Of a DNA stretch of 7,028 nt, positions 5,718 through 7,028 are shown piece by piece. Under the pieces are notes generated by a model, which had not been told where the DNA came from, searched no databases, and was given only the letters and a program-made list of their open reading frames with translations. Location of the stretch: positions 1 through 7,028 of the forward strand of contig CAYMJV010000101.1 of assembly GCA_964390545.1 (NCBI GenBank), given 5' to 3'. The stretch is from CAYMJV01 sp964390545. Its GTDB lineage: Bacteria; Desulfobacterota; BSN033; UBA1163. Position 1 is the first letter of the stretch, and every line of letters begins with the position of its first letter. The position numbers and the translations under genes are program-made.

Positions 5718-6446
5718 CTATTTTTTCCACAACATGTAATCCAATTTGACGTTGGACAGGGATCGAAAGATATTTCCTTTTACCCGATGGTTCTTTTTGC
5801 TCATGGTCTCAATGATCTCTTTGACCTCCTTCCTCTTTGTTCTTCCGGAGCTCGGACACCCACTGGGGCCGACAGGCAGATGCATGGCCCGAGCAAACTT
5901 TTCAACCTTTTTCTCCTCCAGAAGGGATAAGGGTCGAATGATCGTAATCTTACCTTTAAATAGGGATTGAAGAGGAAGCATGGTGCTAATCTCACCGCTG
6001 TAAAAAATGTTGAGAAGAAGGGTCTCGATGATGTCGTCCTTATGATGCCCGAGGGCGACCTTATTACATTTGAACCGGTTGGCTAATTGAAAAAGTTTCT
6101 TTCTTCTCTCCCAGGCACAGAGAAAACAAGGGTTCTCTCGGTTCTCAGAACTGTTGGCCCTTTTCCCGATGTCTGTGAATTCAATATGATAGGTTAGGCC
6201 TTCCTTTTCAAAATAGTCCCTCAAGATATCCGCTCTTCCAGAATCAAACCCCAAATCGATATGAACGGTGAACAATTCATAACGGATAGGAACTCGCTTC
6301 AGACGCTCTTTCAGAAGGTGAAGTAAGGAGAGACTGTCCTTTCCTCCGGAAACTCCCACCAGAATGCGATCCCCGTCCTGAATCAGCCCGTAACGGTGGA
6401 TCGCCTTCCCAACCAAACTTCGAATCTCTTTTTCCCAGTAAGCCAT
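5718..6446 (-). CDS. TtcA-like PP-loop tRNA thiolation protein
   Basis: This 242-residue protein belongs to the adenylating PP-loop superfamily. The ATP-binding loop SGGKDS is at 33-38. A CFLC pair (Cys107, Cys110) in the sequence NPCFLCAWERR, the GHHKDD motif (133-138) followed by ETLLLNIFYSG, and a further cysteine in SGCPSSGRTKR (Cys197) match the TtcA arrangement. There, three cysteines hold an iron-sulfur cluster and the enzyme makes 2-thiocytidine at tRNA position 32. It is shorter than E. coli TtcA (about 311 residues), lacking the long C-terminal part, as is usual in anaerobes. The TtcA-like group may include other thiolases, so the precise target base is uncertain. It is not TilS, which lacks this cysteine set. 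The ATG at 6446 gives a family-like N-terminus, but only a weak AAAAGA precedes it. dctP follows on the same strand. Confidence 0.85.
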   Translation of the reverse strand: MAYWEKEIRSLVGKAIHRYGLIQDGDRILVGVSGGKDSLSLLHLLKERLKRVPIRYELFTVHIDLGFDSGRADILRDYFEKEGLTYHIEFTDIGKRANSSENRENPCFLCAWERRKKLFQLANRFKCNKVALGHHKDDIIETLLLNIFYSGEISTMLPLQSLFKGKITIIRPLSLLEEKKVEKFARAMHLPVGPSGCPSSGRTKRKEVKEIIETMSKKNHRVKGNIFRSLSNVKLDYMLWKK

Positions 6447-6454
6447 TCTTTTGT

Positions 6455-6663
6455 TCGAGGATCGCTTCGCTTGAGGAGCGTCCTGCAGCAGGACTTGAGG
6501 ACCGCTTGCCCTGTGGAATAAAGGGCTTGCTATTACCCTTCCTCATGGGAGTCTTTATTCACCAGTCACTCTTCCTATGCCCGGCAACTCACTATTCCAC
6601 GGGGCAAGCTCGAGGCAGAGACACTAAATTTTATTAGCCTCAAGTCCGAAGGACGATCCTCGA
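6455..6663. repeat. Large nested imperfect inverted repeat between two genes
   Basis: Three paired blocks lie in nested order. TCGAGGATCG (6455-6464) pairs with CGATCCTCGA (6654-6663). GGACTTGAGG (6491-6500) pairs with CCTCAAGTCC (6638-6647). GCTTGCCCTGTGGAATA (6504-6520) pairs, with one mismatch, with TATTCCACGGGGCAAGC (6593-6609). Local hairpins sit inside the arms: GTCCTGC-A-GCAGGAC (6480-6494), GTCC-GAA-GGAC (6644-6653), and AAGGG...CCCTT (6521-6540) near the centre. It fills most of the 249-nt space between the endonuclease III-like gene and the ttcA-like gene, both on the minus strand. It may be a decayed MITE or a structured transcript leader; nothing decides between these. Confidence 0.65.
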
Positions 6664-6695
6664 GGCCTCAGGGCCGCTCCTTAAACGAAGTGCTC

Positions 6696-7028
6696 CTATT
6701 CTTTTATGCCTTTAATCGGGCATATATCACATCTCGGTATCTTTCTGCACAAGGTTTTACCTACATGGACCAAGAGGGCATGATACTCGTTAAAAAGTCT
6801 TTTATCTTTAGGAAGATGCTCCATAAAGAGTCTCTGAACTTCCTCGTAAGTGGCTTTCTCTGAAAGAATCCCGTGTCGGGAAAAGATTCTTTTCGTGTAA
6901 GCATCGACCACAAAGATGGGTTTTTGGAGTCCGTAAAGAAGAATGCTGTCTGCAGTCTCAGGTCCGATCCCCCTGATACCGAGGAGCTTCTGTCTCAAAA
7001 TGTTGAGTCCCTCTTTTCTCATCTTTCC
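6696..7028 (-). CDS. Endonuclease III-like DNA glycosylase (COG2231 type), partial
   Basis: The C-terminal 110 residues of an HhH-GPD base-excision repair protein are visible. The frame stays open to the right edge, with codons for Gly-Lys before the first visible ATG at 7022, so that ATG is internal. The helix-hairpin-helix reads LLGIRGIGPETADSILLY (residues 15-32 of the visible part) and is followed by PIFVVDAYTKRIF, with the conserved catalytic Asp (visible residue 42). The Lys used by bifunctional endonuclease III is replaced by Glu in GIGPETAD, typical of the COG2231/MagIII-like group, which suggests a monofunctional glycosylase, perhaps for alkylated bases. The end has Cys94, Cys100 and Cys103 (C-X5-C-X2-C) and then stops at GIKE, so the fourth iron-sulfur ligand of endonuclease III is absent. 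Full-length relatives have roughly 210-230 residues. The substrate is unproven. Confidence 0.88.
   Translation of the reverse strand, partial: GKMRKEGLNILRQKLLGIRGIGPETADSILLYGLQKPIFVVDAYTKRIFSRHGILSEKATYEEVQRLFMEHLPKDKRLFNEYHALLVHVGKTLCRKIPRCDICPIKGIKE

Noticed and set aside
6277..6546. Minus-strand open frame overlapping the ttcA-like start and the palindrome
   Set aside because: It is rich in Ser, Gly and Arg with no motif, and overlaps the conserved PP-loop coding region in another frame.

Overview
The window looks like a chromosomal stretch of an anaerobic, Desulfobacterota-like (former Deltaproteobacteria) bacterium. This is an inference from style: moderate base composition, strong AGGAGG-type ribosome sites, a Tat-exported TRAP binding protein, a DUF5658 protein with the Arg-rich leader often seen in that group, and several small palindromic repeats between genes. 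No rRNA or other phylogenetic marker is present, so the assignment is weak.

Layout. Positions 1-442 hold no convincing gene but several palindromic or repeat sequences. On the + strand follow a small DUF2784 membrane protein (443-793), a repeat-filled spacer (794-1106), a DUF5658 membrane protein (1107-1544) and an M42 dinuclear-metal aminopeptidase (1602-2672). All remaining genes are on the - strand and converge on the peptidase. In transcription order from the right edge they are a partial endonuclease III-like DNA glycosylase (COG2231 type), a TtcA-like PP-loop tRNA thiolase, and a three-gene TRAP transporter operon dctP-dctQ-dctM.

How the genes work together. The only clear functional unit is the TRAP system. 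A Tat-exported solute-binding protein (DctP) captures a carboxylate-type substrate in the periplasm and hands it to the small (DctQ) and large (DctM) membrane subunits, which import it using an ion gradient. dctP and dctQ are 24-33 nt apart and dctQ and dctM overlap by one base, so they are almost certainly co-transcribed. No regulator or catabolic enzyme beside the operon reveals the substrate. The other genes are housekeeping-like (tRNA thiolation, base-excision repair, peptide turnover) or uncharacterised membrane proteins.

The most interesting structure is non-coding. In the spacer at 794-1106, a 129-bp MITE-like element with 16-bp perfect terminal inverted repeats and a 5-bp CAGCG target duplication sits in the loop of an older GC-rich hairpin. 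Removing it in silico restores a perfect 10-bp stem. A second, larger imperfect palindrome (6455-6663) separates the glycosylase and ttcA-like genes. I found no CRISPR array, tRNA, rRNA, transposase gene or evidence for a new multi-gene system.
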